This document shows positions 45,908 to 55,662 of a stretch of DNA of 64,000 nt, piece by piece (the first letter of the stretch is position 1; every line of letters starts with the position of its first letter). The notes beneath the pieces are model-generated. The model was not told the DNA's origin, made no database searches, and saw only the letters and a list, made by a program, of their open reading frames with translations. Location: the NCBI GenBank assembly GCA_934096705.1, contig CAKOMR010000004.1, positions 42,404-106,403 on the forward strand. Reading direction: 5' to 3'. Both the position numbers and the translations under genes were made by a program. Origin of the DNA: an uncultured Bacilli bacterium (GTDB lineage Bacteria > Bacillota_I > Bacilli_A > RF39 > UBA660).

Positions 45908-46936
45908 CTACTTAGTAATTATAAATGCTTCAGGTAAACGCCAAGATGAATTTGAATAATAAAGAGTAACTGAAGTCATTAAATATTTATCATTATAATA
46001 CATTGTCGAAGATGAACCACCATCTAAATTTGCTGCATTAACTGCACCATATTTTTCCATTACCTCAATTAAATCTGCGGCAGTTGCCCCTAAATGCCCT
46101 GAAGCTCCTCTTCCATCAGTTACAAGTAAAAGTACTGTTCCATCAGCTTTTTGTCCAATTGCAGTCCTAGGATTTGCTCCACTACCAAGACCATTGCTTT
46201 CTCTTTTTTCACCATTAATTATTAATTTAACAAAATGGTTATTTGCATCGCTTGCTTCTTCTTGAAAAGTAACTGCATCTCTAATTTTTTCTTCCTGAAC
46301 AAGTCTTTCTACTCCCTCTTTACTTAGGCCTTGCAAAGATAAGATTTTTAATATATTATTCTCATCAAAACCAATTAAATGAAATCCTACACCATTTGGA
46401 CTATTCCAAACGATTTTACCGTCAGACACAACAACGCCCATAGGATATCCACCCTTATTTCCCGTGGATAAATAAATACCACCATTTACTCCACCTACAG
46501 CATCATTTTCTTTTACAATTGCATCAAGTGTTTTACCATATTCAGAAAAAGGTGCTGTTGTTGCAACTTTAACCCTTTTTGGATTAGATATAATCATCAT
46601 AGTACCATGAAAATTACTTCCATTCACTTCTTCGATAACTATGTCATCAGTTTTTTCACTATTAGTATTAATTAAAGTTGAATCAACATTACTGTCCATA
46701 TCTTTTAAAGAATTACTTTTTACTATTTCATTAATTGTTTTACTAGGTAATACCAAATGAACCACAAATTTTAAAGCACCTGTTTCAAGAAATGTAGTTG
46801 TAAAAATATTTCTCGCAGACTTTGATGGCCCATAACAAATAAGTAATAAGCAACTATAAAGTGTAATAACAAGCATTAATATAAAAACGCCAACAAAGGC
46901 CATACATTTACCAAAAACCCTAAAAAACTTCTTCAT
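45908..46936 (-). CDS. NAGPA-domain phosphodiester glycosidase family protein
   Basis: A 342-residue protein with an N-terminal membrane helix and an extracellular NAGPA domain (GGVNGGIYLSTGNKGGYPMGVVVSDGKIV ... RTAIGQKADGTVLLLVTDGR ... AVNAANLDGGSSSTMYYN). The family hydrolyses phosphodiester-linked sugars or acts in exopolysaccharide formation. It is first in a group with an unknown anchored protein, a GT2-GtrA enzyme and a PAP2 phosphatase. AGGATGGT precedes the ATG. Confidence 0.85.
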   Translation of the reverse strand: MKKFFRVFGKCMAFVGVFILMLVITLYSCLLLICYGPSKSARNIFTTTFLETGALKFVVHLVLPSKTINEIVKSNSLKDMDSNVDSTLINTNSEKTDDIVIEEVNGSNFHGTMMIISNPKRVKVATTAPFSEYGKTLDAIVKENDAVGGVNGGIYLSTGNKGGYPMGVVVSDGKIVWNSPNGVGFHLIGFDENNILKILSLQGLSKEGVERLVQEEKIRDAVTFQEEASDANNHFVKLIINGEKRESNGLGSGANPRTAIGQKADGTVLLLVTDGRGASGHLGATAADLIEVMEKYGAVNAANLDGGSSSTMYYNDKYLMTSVTLYYSNSSWRLPEAFIITK

Positions 46937-47046
46937 AAAACTACCATCCTATAACTAAGATAAGTTTACCATATTTTGATTATAAAATAAACTATTTTAT
47001 TTTAATTAATTCTAGGTTATAATAATTATAAGGTTGTGATATTAAA

Positions 47047-47508
47047 ATGCAGAAAAAAAGATTAAATTTTATTATTTTTTTAATGGTAATAGTTATTATT
47101 TTAGGAGGCTGTAATAACAAAAAAGATATAAACAATATGAGTTTAAAAAGTATTTTAAACACTTCTTACAAAGGTGTTAAAAAAGACATTCCTGACACTG
47201 ATACAATTATAATTAATGACAATAATTTTAATTATTATCTTGGTAATGCTAATTTAAAATATAAACAGGCGATTGCCTCAGAACCAAAAATAAGTTCTGT
47301 AGCACATCTTGTAGTTATTATTAGACTTGATAATAATGAAAATGTACAAAATGCCATAAAGCAAATTGAAGAAAATATAGATCCTCGTAGATGGGTATGT
47401 GTTGAAGCCGAAAAAACTATTGTAGAAGCAAATGGAAATGTTATAATTCTTGTTATGTCAAATGCAAATAGTGCTGAAAAAATTATAGAGAATTTTAAAA
47501 ATATATAA
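47047..47508 (+). CDS. Lipoprotein, DUF4358-like
   Basis: A 153-residue lipoprotein. The signal peptide ends in the lipobox ILGGCNN, with lipidated Cys near residue 22. The mature part has the DUF4358 pattern: short N-terminal region, IASEPKISSVAHLVVIIRLDNNENVQNAIKQIEE, then VEANGNVIILVMSNANSAEKIIENF. A TATAAT box at 47018-47023 and AGGTTGTGAT precede the ATG. Divergent from the NAGPA gene. Function unknown. Confidence 0.7.
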   Translation: MQKKRLNFIIFLMVIVIILGGCNNKKDINNMSLKSILNTSYKGVKKDIPDTDTIIINDNNFNYYLGNANLKYKQAIASEPKISSVAHLVVIIRLDNNENVQNAIKQIEENIDPRRWVCVEAEKTIVEANGNVIILVMSNANSAEKIIENFKNI

Positions 47509-47510
47509 CT

Positions 47511-47558
47511 ATAATAAAAAAATCTACCATTGAAAAATGATAGATAATATGGTAGATT
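47511..47558 (-). terminator. Terminator of the prepilin peptidase gene
   Basis: AATCTACCAT/ATGGTAGATT stem with an 18-base loop; on the minus strand it is followed by a T-run. It lies beyond the plus-strand 31-residue gene, so the minus transcript runs antisense to that gene. Confidence 0.6.
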
Positions 47559-47582
47559 AAATATAGAAAAGGAAAATGTGAT

Positions 47583-47678
47583 ATGAAAAAGAAATCAAGA
47601 AAAACAGCAGCATGGGTATTTATTATATTAATGCTTGCTTCAGTAGCTGCTTCAATCCTTGCTTATATTGTAAGTTAA
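47583..47678 (+). CDS. Small membrane protein, DUF4044-like (31 residues)
   Basis: A short gene starting MKKKSRKTAAWVFIILMLAS and ending AYIVS: a basic cytoplasmic start and one membrane helix. It resembles the DUF4044 family of about 32-residue Firmicutes proteins (MKKKS, single helix). AAAGGAAAATGTGAT is a good ribosome-binding site. Its stop codon overlaps that of the convergent prepilin peptidase gene by three bases. Confidence 0.6.
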   Translation: MKKKSRKTAAWVFIILMLASVAASILAYIVS

Positions 47679-48421
47679 AATAAATTTATTATATTCATAA
47701 ATTTATCTTGAAAAAGGAAAACAATAAATAATGAAGATACCAAAAACGGTCCAAATGGTACTTCATTATTTTTTTGTAATTTTAACGAAGCAACACTATA
47801 TGGTAAAGCTAAAAATGACGATAATATCAAAGAAAGTAATGAAAGTCTAAAGCCTATTACAAAGCCTATTACAAAAGAAAGTTTTATATCTCCCCCACCA
47901 AGGCTCTCTTTTTTAAAAATTTTGTCACCTATAAATTTAATCAAATACATTACTCCAAAAAGAATAAAACCACTTACTAATGAAAATAGAACCTCTTTTA
48001 CGCCAAAATAAATAAATTTTATAATTGCAAAAAGGATTATTGATATTATAAGGGGTGAATCTAAAATGATATAATAAGAAAAATCTGATATAAATATAAC
48101 CATCATAAGGCATGATAATATTAAATATCCATAAAGCATATATGATGAAGGAAAATATAAATAACCAACTAAAAACATAAGTCCCAAAGAAAATTCTACG
48201 AGTAAATTAATGGGATTTATTTTAGTGTGACAATATTTGCATTTGCCTTTTAATAAAACATAAGAAAAAATTGGCACTAGATCATGCCAAGCAAGTATAT
48301 GGTGACAATTATCACATCTACTTCGAGAAAAAATTATATCTTCATTTTTAGGAAGTCTTTTCCCAACTACTAAGAGAAAAGATCCTAAACATGCTCCAAT
48401 AATAAACATTAATACTGCCAT
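47675..48421 (-). CDS. Prepilin peptidase (type IV leader peptidase)
   Basis: A 248-residue polytopic aspartic protease that cleaves and often methylates prepilins such as the one at 8.2 kb. It shows GSFLLVVGKRLP, the zinc-type CDNC...CKYC pairs, the first catalytic Asp in FISDFSYYIILD and the second in LGGGDIKL. The start at 48421 has AGGAGG; the open frame extends 22 codons further up without support. It follows the PilC/GspF gene by eight bases. Confidence 0.9.
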   Translation of the reverse strand: MAVLMFIIGACLGSFLLVVGKRLPKNEDIIFSRSRCDNCHHILAWHDLVPIFSYVLLKGKCKYCHTKINPINLLVEFSLGLMFLVGYLYFPSSYMLYGYLILSCLMMVIFISDFSYYIILDSPLIISIILFAIIKFIYFGVKEVLFSLVSGFILFGVMYLIKFIGDKIFKKESLGGGDIKLSFVIGFVIGFRLSLLSLILSSFLALPYSVASLKLQKNNEVPFGPFLVSSLFIVFLFQDKFMNIINLF

Positions 48422-48428
48422 AACCCTC

Positions 48429-49997
48429 CTATAAAATACTATTATATAGTGTAAACATTGGTACAATAACAGCAAGCAAAATAGCACCTACCATTACTGC
48501 TAAAAATACAATCATAATTGGTTCAATTAAGCTTTTTAATTGATTAACAATATTTTTATGCATTACTTGGTAATAATCACTAACCTTTTGCATCATATCT
48601 GCAAGTTGGCCTGTAGATTCGCCAGTTACAATCATGTAGTAAGCAACATCAGGAACAGCCCAGTGATCCATAAATGCCTCTGAAATTTTTTCTCCTTGAA
48701 CTATATTATCAATAGTTTTGAACATAATTGCTTTATAAACTTCGTTATTAGTAATTTTACTTAAAATATCCATACTTTCAGTAATATAAACATTATTTCT
48801 CAAAAGTGATGCAAATGTTTTAGCAAATATAGATATTTCGTTATATATAATTACATTTTTAAATACTGGGATTTTCATTGAGGCAATTTGCACAGCAGTT
48901 CTAAATGCTTTAATTTTTTTATATGCAACATATACAATAATGCATGTTAGAACAAAAAGTAATATTACAGTAATTAGATTTTTTGACAAAAAGTTACTTA
49001 AATTAACTAGAAATAAAGTCATCCCTGTAACTTGAACATCTTGTTGGGCATAAATTTTAGTAAATTGAGGAACAACATAAATAATTATAAATGTTACAAC
49101 ACATATAGAAAAGAACGTAACAATAACTGGATAAGTCAAAGCACTAATCATCTCTTTATGTGTATTATTAACCTCAGTATAATAATTTCCCATATCCTCT
49201 AAAGTTTCCTGAAGTGTTCCAGTTGCTTCCGCAGCCTTTATCATATTAATAAGTAGTGGTGGAAAAAGAGTACCTTGCTGTGCTAAAGCATTTGAAAATG
49301 TCTCACCCAAAGCAAGCTCATAGCAAATTGATTTATATGTTCTTTGTCTATTTTTATTTTTGGTTTGAGTAGTAAGAATTTTCATACCTTCATTTAACGT
49401 AATACCAGCCTTTAAATATGTAGATAATTGAGTTAGAAAGAAAATCAAATCTTTTGTAGACATTCCTGTTGAAAAAATAGAATCCGAACTTCCACTCATA
49501 AAATTTAATAATTTAGATGTTTTTATAGAATAAACTTCATAGCCTTCATTAAGTAAAAATGAATTAATATCTAGTTTTGAATAACCAGTCATTTTTCCAG
49601 TAAAAATTTGATTATTTCCTTTAACATTTCTAACAATAAACTCATATACGTTAGGAGTTTTACTACGCGTTGCTCCTGAAGTTCGAAGATCATTTTCCAA
49701 AACTACCTTCATTTTTTCGTACTTTGAAAGTACTCGTTTACTATATTTATAAATATGTTCTTTCTTTTTCTTTTTTCCTTTAGTTTTTTGATACATTAAC
49801 TCATTTTCTTCTCTTGAGGCTGTATCCTTTTTTACTGCACCATTAAAGGCTTTTTCTGCTTGCCATGAAATGTAGTTAAAAAGAAGTATCCAAATATCAA
49901 TTAAAAGAAACTTTATGCCTTTTAAAGAATAAACTGGTAGATATACCCAAGCAGTAATAAAATCGAGTAATATATTATTTTTCTTCTTCTCTTCCAC
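48429..49997 (-). CDS. Type II secretion/type IV pilus inner membrane protein PilC/GspF
   Basis: The platform protein for pilus assembly. After a 170-residue N-terminal extension with a hydrophobic segment, two GspF domains follow (FLTQLSTYLKAGITLNEGMKIL and IFAKTFASLLRNNVYITESMDIL), each with a membrane helix pair. 522 residues is longer than the usual 350-400. Translation starts at GTG with AGGAG nine bases ahead. It is grouped with prepilin peptidase; a GspE-type ATPase is not in the window. Confidence 0.88.
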   Translation of the reverse strand: MEEKKKNNILLDFITAWVYLPVYSLKGIKFLLIDIWILLFNYISWQAEKAFNGAVKKDTASREENELMYQKTKGKKKKKEHIYKYSKRVLSKYEKMKVVLENDLRTSGATRSKTPNVYEFIVRNVKGNNQIFTGKMTGYSKLDINSFLLNEGYEVYSIKTSKLLNFMSGSSDSIFSTGMSTKDLIFFLTQLSTYLKAGITLNEGMKILTTQTKNKNRQRTYKSICYELALGETFSNALAQQGTLFPPLLINMIKAAEATGTLQETLEDMGNYYTEVNNTHKEMISALTYPVIVTFFSICVVTFIIIYVVPQFTKIYAQQDVQVTGMTLFLVNLSNFLSKNLITVILLFVLTCIIVYVAYKKIKAFRTAVQIASMKIPVFKNVIIYNEISIFAKTFASLLRNNVYITESMDILSKITNNEVYKAIMFKTIDNIVQGEKISEAFMDHWAVPDVAYYMIVTGESTGQLADMMQKVSDYYQVMHKNIVNQLKSLIEPIMIVFLAVMVGAILLAVIVPMFTLYNSIL

Positions 49998-50096
49998 TTT
50001 CTAGCACTCCTACTATAAAAAAGTATATCATAAAATATTTTCATATTCTAGTACTACATTAATTTTTTTACATATAATTTAATAGGTGAATTAATT

Positions 50097-50351
50097 ATGT
50101 TTTCAAATGTTGTTAGTACTGGTTTAACTCTTACAAAAATATTATCTGGTCTTTCTAAAACAATTAGTATTGCAAACGAAGCAATTCCTTTATATGAAAA
50201 TGTTAAACCTCTTTTAGGCTCTTCGAAAAAAATAATGAAATATTTTCAAAATAATAAGGTTAAGACTGTGAAAAGAAAAGAAAATACAAGTGTAAAAAAA
50301 ACTACTATAAATAATTATAGTAGTGCGAATAATCCAACATTTTTTAAATAA
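50097..50351 (+). CDS. Small hypothetical protein, YqfQ-like
   Basis: An 84-residue protein (MFSNVVSTGLTLTKILSGLSK...). The pattern TKILSGLSKTISIANEAIPLYENVKPLLGSSKKIMKYF resembles the conserved part of Bacillus YqfQ/VrrA, whose gene also lies near rpoD/trmK-type genes. The tail is basic and Asn/Ser-rich and is encoded partly by a 10-bp inverted repeat (ACTACTATAA/TTATAGTAGT). AGGTGAATT precedes the ATG. Its last eight bases overlap the convergent trmK. Function unknown. Confidence 0.5.
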   Translation: MFSNVVSTGLTLTKILSGLSKTISIANEAIPLYENVKPLLGSSKKIMKYFQNNKVKTVKRKENTSVKKTTINNYSSANNPTFFK

Positions 50352-50961
50352 TTTTAAAAAATAAATAAATTATATTTCTTAAATGAACAAATTTTTTTGA
50401 TTTGGAAAAAATATATTTTTCTTTAGATAATAAATACCTATAATAATCTTTATTTTTGCTTTTACCATAAAGTAATTGATAAGAGGATAATTTTTCATTA
50501 CCTTTTTCGTATAAAATAATATCGTAATACTTACCAGCATCTTTTATGGCTACCTCTTTTTTTATGAAATAGCCTTTTTCATTCATACTTTTTCTTAGTA
50601 AATGTAAATCATTATTTGAACTAATTATAATATTTCTAGGAAGATTATTTTTATTTAATATTTTTAAAATTGTATTTGTTCCCATACCTGATATAGTAAT
50701 TACATCATACGTATCAGTTATATTTTCTAGTCCATCGCTTAAAACTAATTTTACATTTTTTACACGATATTTTTCTAAATTTTTTCTACCACTTTCTAAG
50801 GCATTTTTACTTACATCACTTGCAATTATATTTTTACAAATGCTATTTAAGCTTAAATAAATTGGCAGATATGCATGATCCGTTCCAATATCTAATACAA
50901 TTGAATCTCTTGGAACTAGTTTTGCAATCTCTAAAAGTCTAGGACTAATAGGACTAACCAT
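50344..50961 (-). CDS. trmK: tRNA (adenine(22)-N1)-methyltransferase TrmK
   Basis: A 205-residue Rossmann methyltransferase that makes m1A22 in tRNA. SPRLLEIAKLVPRDSIVLDIGTDHAYLPIYL holds the SAM motif; ISGMGTNTILKIL is the family's motif IV region. GGAGGATTA precedes the ATG, which overlaps the rpoD stop by one base (TAATG). The rpoD-trmK order is typical of Bacilli. Confidence 0.92.
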   Translation of the reverse strand: MVSPISPRLLEIAKLVPRDSIVLDIGTDHAYLPIYLSLNSICKNIIASDVSKNALESGRKNLEKYRVKNVKLVLSDGLENITDTYDVITISGMGTNTILKILNKNNLPRNIIISSNNDLHLLRKSMNEKGYFIKKEVAIKDAGKYYDIILYEKGNEKLSSYQLLYGKSKNKDYYRYLLSKEKYIFSKSKKFVHLRNIIYLFFKII

Positions 50962-52070
50962 TAATCCTCCATAAAATCTTTTAATTTTTTAGCTCTAGAT
51001 GGATGACGTAATTTTCTCAAAGCTTTGGCTTCAATTTGTCTTATTCTTTCTCTTGTAACATTAAATTTCTTTCCTACTTCTTCAAGAGTATGACATGTAC
51101 CATCCTTTAACCCAAATCTTAATCTTAATACTTCTTGTTCTCTTGCTTGAAGGCTTTCAAGAACTTCATTAATTTCTTCTTTTAAAATCTCATTTTCAGT
51201 ATATTCTTCTGGAGAAAGAGAACTTTCATCTTTAATAAAATCTCCTAAATGAGAGTCATCTTCTTCACCTATTGGAGTTTCTAATGAAACTGGATCTTGA
51301 GAAATCTTTATTACCTCTCTTACTTTATCAATACTTATATTCATTTTTTTAGCAAGTTCTTCTTCACTTGGTTCACGATTAAGTTCTAGAGTAAGTTGTC
51401 TTTGTACACGTACCATTTTATTTATTGTTTCAACCATATGAACTGGCACACGAATAGTTCTAGCTTGATCGGCTAAAGCTCTTGTTATGGCTTGTCTTAT
51501 CCACCATGTAGCATAAGTTGAAAATTTATATCCTCTATTAGAGTCAAATTTATCAACTGCTTTCATAAGACCAATATTTCCTTCTTGAATTAAATCAAGA
51601 AATAATAAGCCTCTTCCAACATACCTTTTTGCTATTGATACAACAAGACGAAGGTTACTTTCGGCTAAAATTCTTTTAGCTTCTTCATCGTTATTATTAA
51701 TTCTATCTGATAATGCAAGTTCTTCATCCGGAGTTAATAATGGAATACGTCCTATTTCTTTTAAATACATCCTAACAGGGTCATTTATATTTACATCCTT
51801 AGTAATCTCTTCATCATCTAAAATAATTTCTTCTTCTTTAGCTTCCTCTAAAACCTTAGAAACATTGCCTCCACTTGATGCAACATCATCGCCTGATACC
51901 ACAGTAATATTATGTTCCAATAACTTATTATATAGTTCATCAAGTAAATCATTATCAATGTCAAGTCCTTTTAGCTTATCAGCAAGTTGCTCATAAGTTA
52001 TGTATCCTTTTTCTTCTCCTTCTTTAATTAATTCTTCTTCACGTTCTTTAAATGTTTTTATTTCCTTCAT
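50961..52070 (-). CDS. rpoD: RNA polymerase primary sigma factor
   Basis: The housekeeping sigma factor (369 residues). Region 1.2 is [14 protein letters not shown], region 2 [38 protein letters not shown] and [15 protein letters not shown], region 3 [11 protein letters not shown], region 4 VLRLRFGL and [19 protein letters not shown]. The TTGACA/TATAAT promoters in this window fit it. Its start lies 23 bases inside dnaG; GAAGTGG is the ribosome-binding site. Confidence 0.97.
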   Translation of the reverse strand: MKEIKTFKEREEELIKEGEEKGYITYEQLADKLKGLDIDNDLLDELYNKLLEHNITVVSGDDVASSGGNVSKVLEEAKEEEIILDDEEITKDVNINDPVRMYLKEIGRIPLLTPDEELALSDRINNNDEEAKRILAESNLRLVVSIAKRYVGRGLLFLDLIQEGNIGLMKAVDKFDSNRGYKFSTYATWWIRQAITRALADQARTIRVPVHMVETINKMVRVQRQLTLELNREPSEEELAKKMNISIDKVREVIKISQDPVSLETPIGEEDDSHLGDFIKDESSLSPEEYTENEILKEEINEVLESLQAREQEVLRLRFGLKDGTCHTLEEVGKKFNVTRERIRQIEAKALRKLRHPSRAKKLKDFMED

Positions 52071-53817
52071 TTTTTTCCACTTCTTTCTTTATTTTCAAAA
52101 ATCTTTCAAGCAATTTCATTTTTTCATTTTCATCTTGCTCAATAAAGATTTTTTGCTTTAAACTTTTTAAATCATCCATATCAATACATTTTGTTACTCT
52201 TTTAAGAATTTTCATAAATTCTTTCTCATCAATATCTTCAGCATTATTATCCGTCAAAACTTTATTTATATAATCGGAAACTGATGGATATTTTATCACA
52301 TAGTCCATAAATCCTGCAATATCTATATCAAAATATTTTTCCTCATATTCCCCTATAAGAGATACAGTTTCCCTTTGACTAACATTTTTTAGATAACCAA
52401 GCTCATCCATATATGTTTGATAATATTCTTTATGTAATAACATTGCATAAACTAATTGACTGCTTGCTAAATCATAAATTGTCTTTACTACAGGAGCGCT
52501 TTTCTCAGGAATACTTATTTTTTCAACTGGTTTATTATCACTAACCATTTTTAATAAAATATTTTTATCTAAGTTATATTCACTACTTAATTTGTTTATA
52601 ATAACTTCTTTTTCAATTGCCGATGAATTATCCACAAAAGTCATAATTTCTTTAACATAATTAGTAAGTTCTTCAACTGATGATAAATTATAATTTTGTT
52701 TCAATGCTTCAATTTTAAAATCCAAATATTTTTTTGCATTTTTAATGTTTTCTTTTAAAGCTTCAAGGCCATTTTTTCTAATGTATTCGTCAGGGTCTTT
52801 AGAACCAGAAAGTCTTACAACGTTAACATTTAATCCTTTTTGATATAAAACATCGCCAACTTTCATTGTGGCAGTAGCTCCAGCATTATCACTATCAAGC
52901 ATCAAAATTATTTTTGCTTTTGTCTTCTTTATAAGTTCTATTTGAAAATTTGAAAGAACTACTCCCATAAGTGCACATACATTCTTTATTCCTTGAACAC
53001 TTAAACTTATAGCGTCCATATTACCTTCAACTAAAACTATTTCTTTTAACTTATTAATTTCTTCTTTAGCATTATAATAATTAAATAATATTTCGCTCTT
53101 CTTATAAATAATTGTTTCTTTTGTATTTATATATTTATTTTTTTCATCTTTTAAATAACATCTTCCGGTATAACCACATAAATATCCTTGTGAATTATAT
53201 ATTGGTATCATTATTCTATCAGAATACACATCATAATAATTTATACCAACTTTATTTAAAAGTCCTAAATTATAAGCAAGTTCTAAATCAACATTTTTTT
53301 TCTCAAGAAATGATCTTAAACTATTTTCATTTGTGGCAAGGCCAATATCAAATGTATTAATTATTTCTTCATTTATACCCCTGCCATTTAAATAATTAAT
53401 TGCTTTTACGCCATTTTCAGAAGCAAGATTGTTTTGGAAAAATTTTAATGATAAATCCATAAGATTATATTCAGCTTTAAATTTGTTATTTTCCATTTTA
53501 TAACCAGAAACATCAAAGTTAAATGTTTGTCCTGATTTTTCAGCAACAATTTTAACAGCCTCAACAAATGAAATATTTTCTATATCTTGAACAAATTTAA
53601 AAACATTACCTCCAGCTCCACAACCGCCAAAACATTTGTATATTTGTTTTTTTTCTGAAACAATCATATTTGGATTATGATCATCATGGAATGGACACAA
53701 ACACAAATAATTATCCTTACCTGTTTTAGTAAGCTTAATTCCATAACTTGAAATAATATCTACAATATTAGCATTTGTTCTAATTTTATTAAGTTCTTCT
53801 TCACTAATATACTTCAT
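52048..53817 (-). CDS. dnaG: DNA primase DnaG
   Basis: Synthesises RNA primers for replication. The 589 residues comprise a CHC2-type zinc domain ([15 protein letters not shown] ... CFGGCGAGG), the RNA polymerase core with Toprim motifs [10 protein letters not shown] and [11 protein letters not shown], and a helicase-binding C-terminal region. GGGGATAAAT precedes the ATG. dnaG-rpoD-trmK form a macromolecular-synthesis operon. Confidence 0.96.
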   Translation of the reverse strand: MKYISEEELNKIRTNANIVDIISSYGIKLTKTGKDNYLCLCPFHDDHNPNMIVSEKKQIYKCFGGCGAGGNVFKFVQDIENISFVEAVKIVAEKSGQTFNFDVSGYKMENNKFKAEYNLMDLSLKFFQNNLASENGVKAINYLNGRGINEEIINTFDIGLATNENSLRSFLEKKNVDLELAYNLGLLNKVGINYYDVYSDRIMIPIYNSQGYLCGYTGRCYLKDEKNKYINTKETIIYKKSEILFNYYNAKEEINKLKEIVLVEGNMDAISLSVQGIKNVCALMGVVLSNFQIELIKKTKAKIILMLDSDNAGATATMKVGDVLYQKGLNVNVVRLSGSKDPDEYIRKNGLEALKENIKNAKKYLDFKIEALKQNYNLSSVEELTNYVKEIMTFVDNSSAIEKEVIINKLSSEYNLDKNILLKMVSDNKPVEKISIPEKSAPVVKTIYDLASSQLVYAMLLHKEYYQTYMDELGYLKNVSQRETVSLIGEYEEKYFDIDIAGFMDYVIKYPSVSDYINKVLTDNNAEDIDEKEFMKILKRVTKCIDMDDLKSLKQKIFIEQDENEKMKLLERFLKIKKEVEKNEGNKNI

Positions 53818-53880
53818 ATTTATCCCCTACACTTATACTTATTACCCAAAACATGCTTTTTTCCTTTTTTTTACGTGAAA

Positions 53881-53912
53881 AAACTCAAAAAAATTAAATT
53901 TTCTTTGAGTTT
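53881..53912 (-). terminator. Terminator after the sortase-like gene
   Basis: AAACTCAAA/TTTGAGTTT stem followed by a T-run; the arm encodes the gene's last residues. Confidence 0.65.
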
Positions 53913-54385
53913 ATAACAATTTGTTTGCTAAAATCAGTTAAGCTACAAGTAATCAAGTATAAATTATTTTCATTAAATTTAACTTTATATGAAAAACCTT
54001 TATTAATATATTCAATATTTTGCACTTCATATGAATATGTTTTATTTGCATAAGAAAAATTAATATTATCGCCTATTTCTAAGAAAACTAAATTATTAAA
54101 AAATGCATTATGTGCATATCCCGAATGTCCCAATATAATAATTGTACTTTTATCGCCATTAGGCAAAATAGATTTTTCATGAAGTTTAATAGAATCATCT
54201 AAAGAAGAATATTTTGTAAAAGTTTTATAAAAATTAATTTTAGGAATAGAAAGTTTATAAGTATTAAAATATTCATAATTATCAAATAAAAGATTATAAG
54301 AATTATTAATTACTATTTTATTCGTATTTAGCATAGTAATTAATAATATTAAAAATATAATTTTAGTGTTTCTTCTTTGCAGCAA
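53894..54385 (-). CDS. Sortase-like protein, catalytic Arg replaced
   Basis: A 163-residue protein with one N-terminal membrane helix and a sortase barrel. It has the His box GHSGYAHNAFFNNL, GDNINFSYANKTYSYEVQNI and the Cys box LYLITCSLTDFSKQIVI. Sortases have Arg where this reads Lys or Gln after the TC motif, so the usual His-Cys-Arg triad is incomplete. Start is TTG, supported by AGGAG six bases ahead; it overlaps the upstream surface-protein gene by 23 bases. It may anchor that protein or the NPNTG protein at 57.5 kb. Confidence 0.75.
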   Translation of the reverse strand: MLQRRNTKIIFLILLITMLNTNKIVINNSYNLLFDNYEYFNTYKLSIPKINFYKTFTKYSSLDDSIKLHEKSILPNGDKSTIIILGHSGYAHNAFFNNLVFLEIGDNINFSYANKTYSYEVQNIEYINKGFSYKVKFNENNLYLITCSLTDFSKQIVINSKKI

Positions 54386-55502
54386 AACACACTCCTAAAG
54401 CAAATATTATAAATATTGGTAATAAATTCACAGAAAAAGTATTTTCAAATTTTATTTTTTCTTCATAAGGAATACTATCATTTAATGTATCATCAATTTT
54501 CTTTTCATCTTCTTCAAAATTATCAATTTTCTTTTTTACTAAATTAATTTTAATAGTACCATTAGTTTCAGATAACTTACTAATAAAAAAATAATTTTCG
54601 TATTTATCATTTTCTTTATAAAGCAAATTAAATTCATTATTTTCTATATTAGGTAAATTAATTACTCCATTTTCGTTTGCACAAAATTTTTTATCATTAT
54701 AAAAAATACATTCATTATTTAATAGTTTATTATCATCATATAATTCTACATTAATACTATTATCAATAATTTTTATATTCATATTATAAGTTACATCATT
54801 TTGGCTATGACTACTAAAAAGATAATTTTCACCGTTTGTCATCATATAATCAAATAAATATATAGGATAATTAATTTTATTTTTTTTAAATTTTATCTGG
54901 TATTCCCCAGGCTTTCCATTAACAAATAAAGTATCATCAGTAATATATGCATCTAAATTATCATTATCAAAAATATAATAACTAGAAAAATAATCAAATT
55001 TATATTCTGATGTAATACCTGAAATTTGTAAATTTTCACTATTAAAAAAATCTGGGCCAGTAATGACACTTTGAATTTTATTTTTTACTTTTTGATATTC
55101 TTCCTCGTGAAATGAATAAATAGTTTTGTCATTTCTACAAAATTTATATTCTTTTTCTGGATATAAATAATCCCAAATTAACCTTTGTGTAAGAGAATGA
55201 TAAATTTGAAAATTGTCAGAATAATTCTGAAATTGAATAAATGCAAAATAATAATCCTTTAAATCTTTAGGAAAAGATGTACTTTCAAAAGGTATATTAT
55301 AATAGTTTTCCGTATCAACTCCAATTTTTTTACTTGGTTTTAAAAGATATGATTCTCGCTCTTGAATGTTTGCAAAATACATAGGATAAATTTCTCCATC
55401 ATTTGAACAGATATTTTTATCCAAAAATCCTCTAATTACAGTTAAAGCATTAACATTTGTAGTAATTACAAAAAAAGTTAATATAAAAAATATTTTTTTC
55501 AT
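54363..55502 (-). CDS. Secreted membrane-anchored protein, possible thioester-domain type
   Basis: A 379-residue surface protein: signal peptide (MKKIFFILTFFVITTNVNA), a domain with QIYHSLTQRLIWDYLYP recalling the TQxxIW block of thioester adhesins, a beta-rich middle, and a C-terminal helix ending FAAKKKH. No LPXTG is present. The start at 55502 has AAAGGAAAT. It overlaps and precedes the sortase-like gene. Thioester identity is tentative because the bond-forming Cys is not obvious. Confidence 0.6.
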   Translation of the reverse strand: MKKIFFILTFFVITTNVNALTVIRGFLDKNICSNDGEIYPMYFANIQERESYLLKPSKKIGVDTENYYNIPFESTSFPKDLKDYYFAFIQFQNYSDNFQIYHSLTQRLIWDYLYPEKEYKFCRNDKTIYSFHEEEYQKVKNKIQSVITGPDFFNSENLQISGITSEYKFDYFSSYYIFDNDNLDAYITDDTLFVNGKPGEYQIKFKKNKINYPIYLFDYMMTNGENYLFSSHSQNDVTYNMNIKIIDNSINVELYDDNKLLNNECIFYNDKKFCANENGVINLPNIENNEFNLLYKENDKYENYFFISKLSETNGTIKINLVKKKIDNFEEDEKKIDDTLNDSIPYEEKIKFENTFSVNLLPIFIIFALGVCFAAKKKH

Positions 55503-55533
55503 TATTTCCTTTCTTATGTAATTTTTACTCAAT

Positions 55534-55568
55534 AAAAAAGCTCATAAAAAATAATTATTTTTACGAGC
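55534..55568 (-). promoter_or_regulatory. Hairpin with T-run at the expected transcript 5' end
   Basis: GCTC...GAGC closes a long AT stem (TAAAAA/TTTTTA) followed by TTTTTTATT on the minus strand. It begins where transcription from the promoter at 55575-55603 should start, so it may stop or stabilise the leader of the surface-protein gene. Confidence 0.45.
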
Positions 55569-55574
55569 AATCTA

Positions 55575-55603
55575 AATATAACAAATATATTACCAAAAGT
55601 AAA
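55575..55603 (-). promoter_or_regulatory. Promoter of the surface protein/sortase pair
   Basis: Minus-strand TTTACT (55598-55603), 17-bp spacer, TATATT (55575-55580). Confidence 0.6.
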
Positions 55604-55662
55604 TATTAAATATAAAATTGGACTATTATTTATTTATTTGATACAATGAATATGGTGATATA

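Noticed and set aside
50300..50324. ACTACTATAA/TTATAGTAGT inverted repeat as a terminator
   Set aside because: It is within coding sequence and not followed by a T-run; noted only as part of the small gene.
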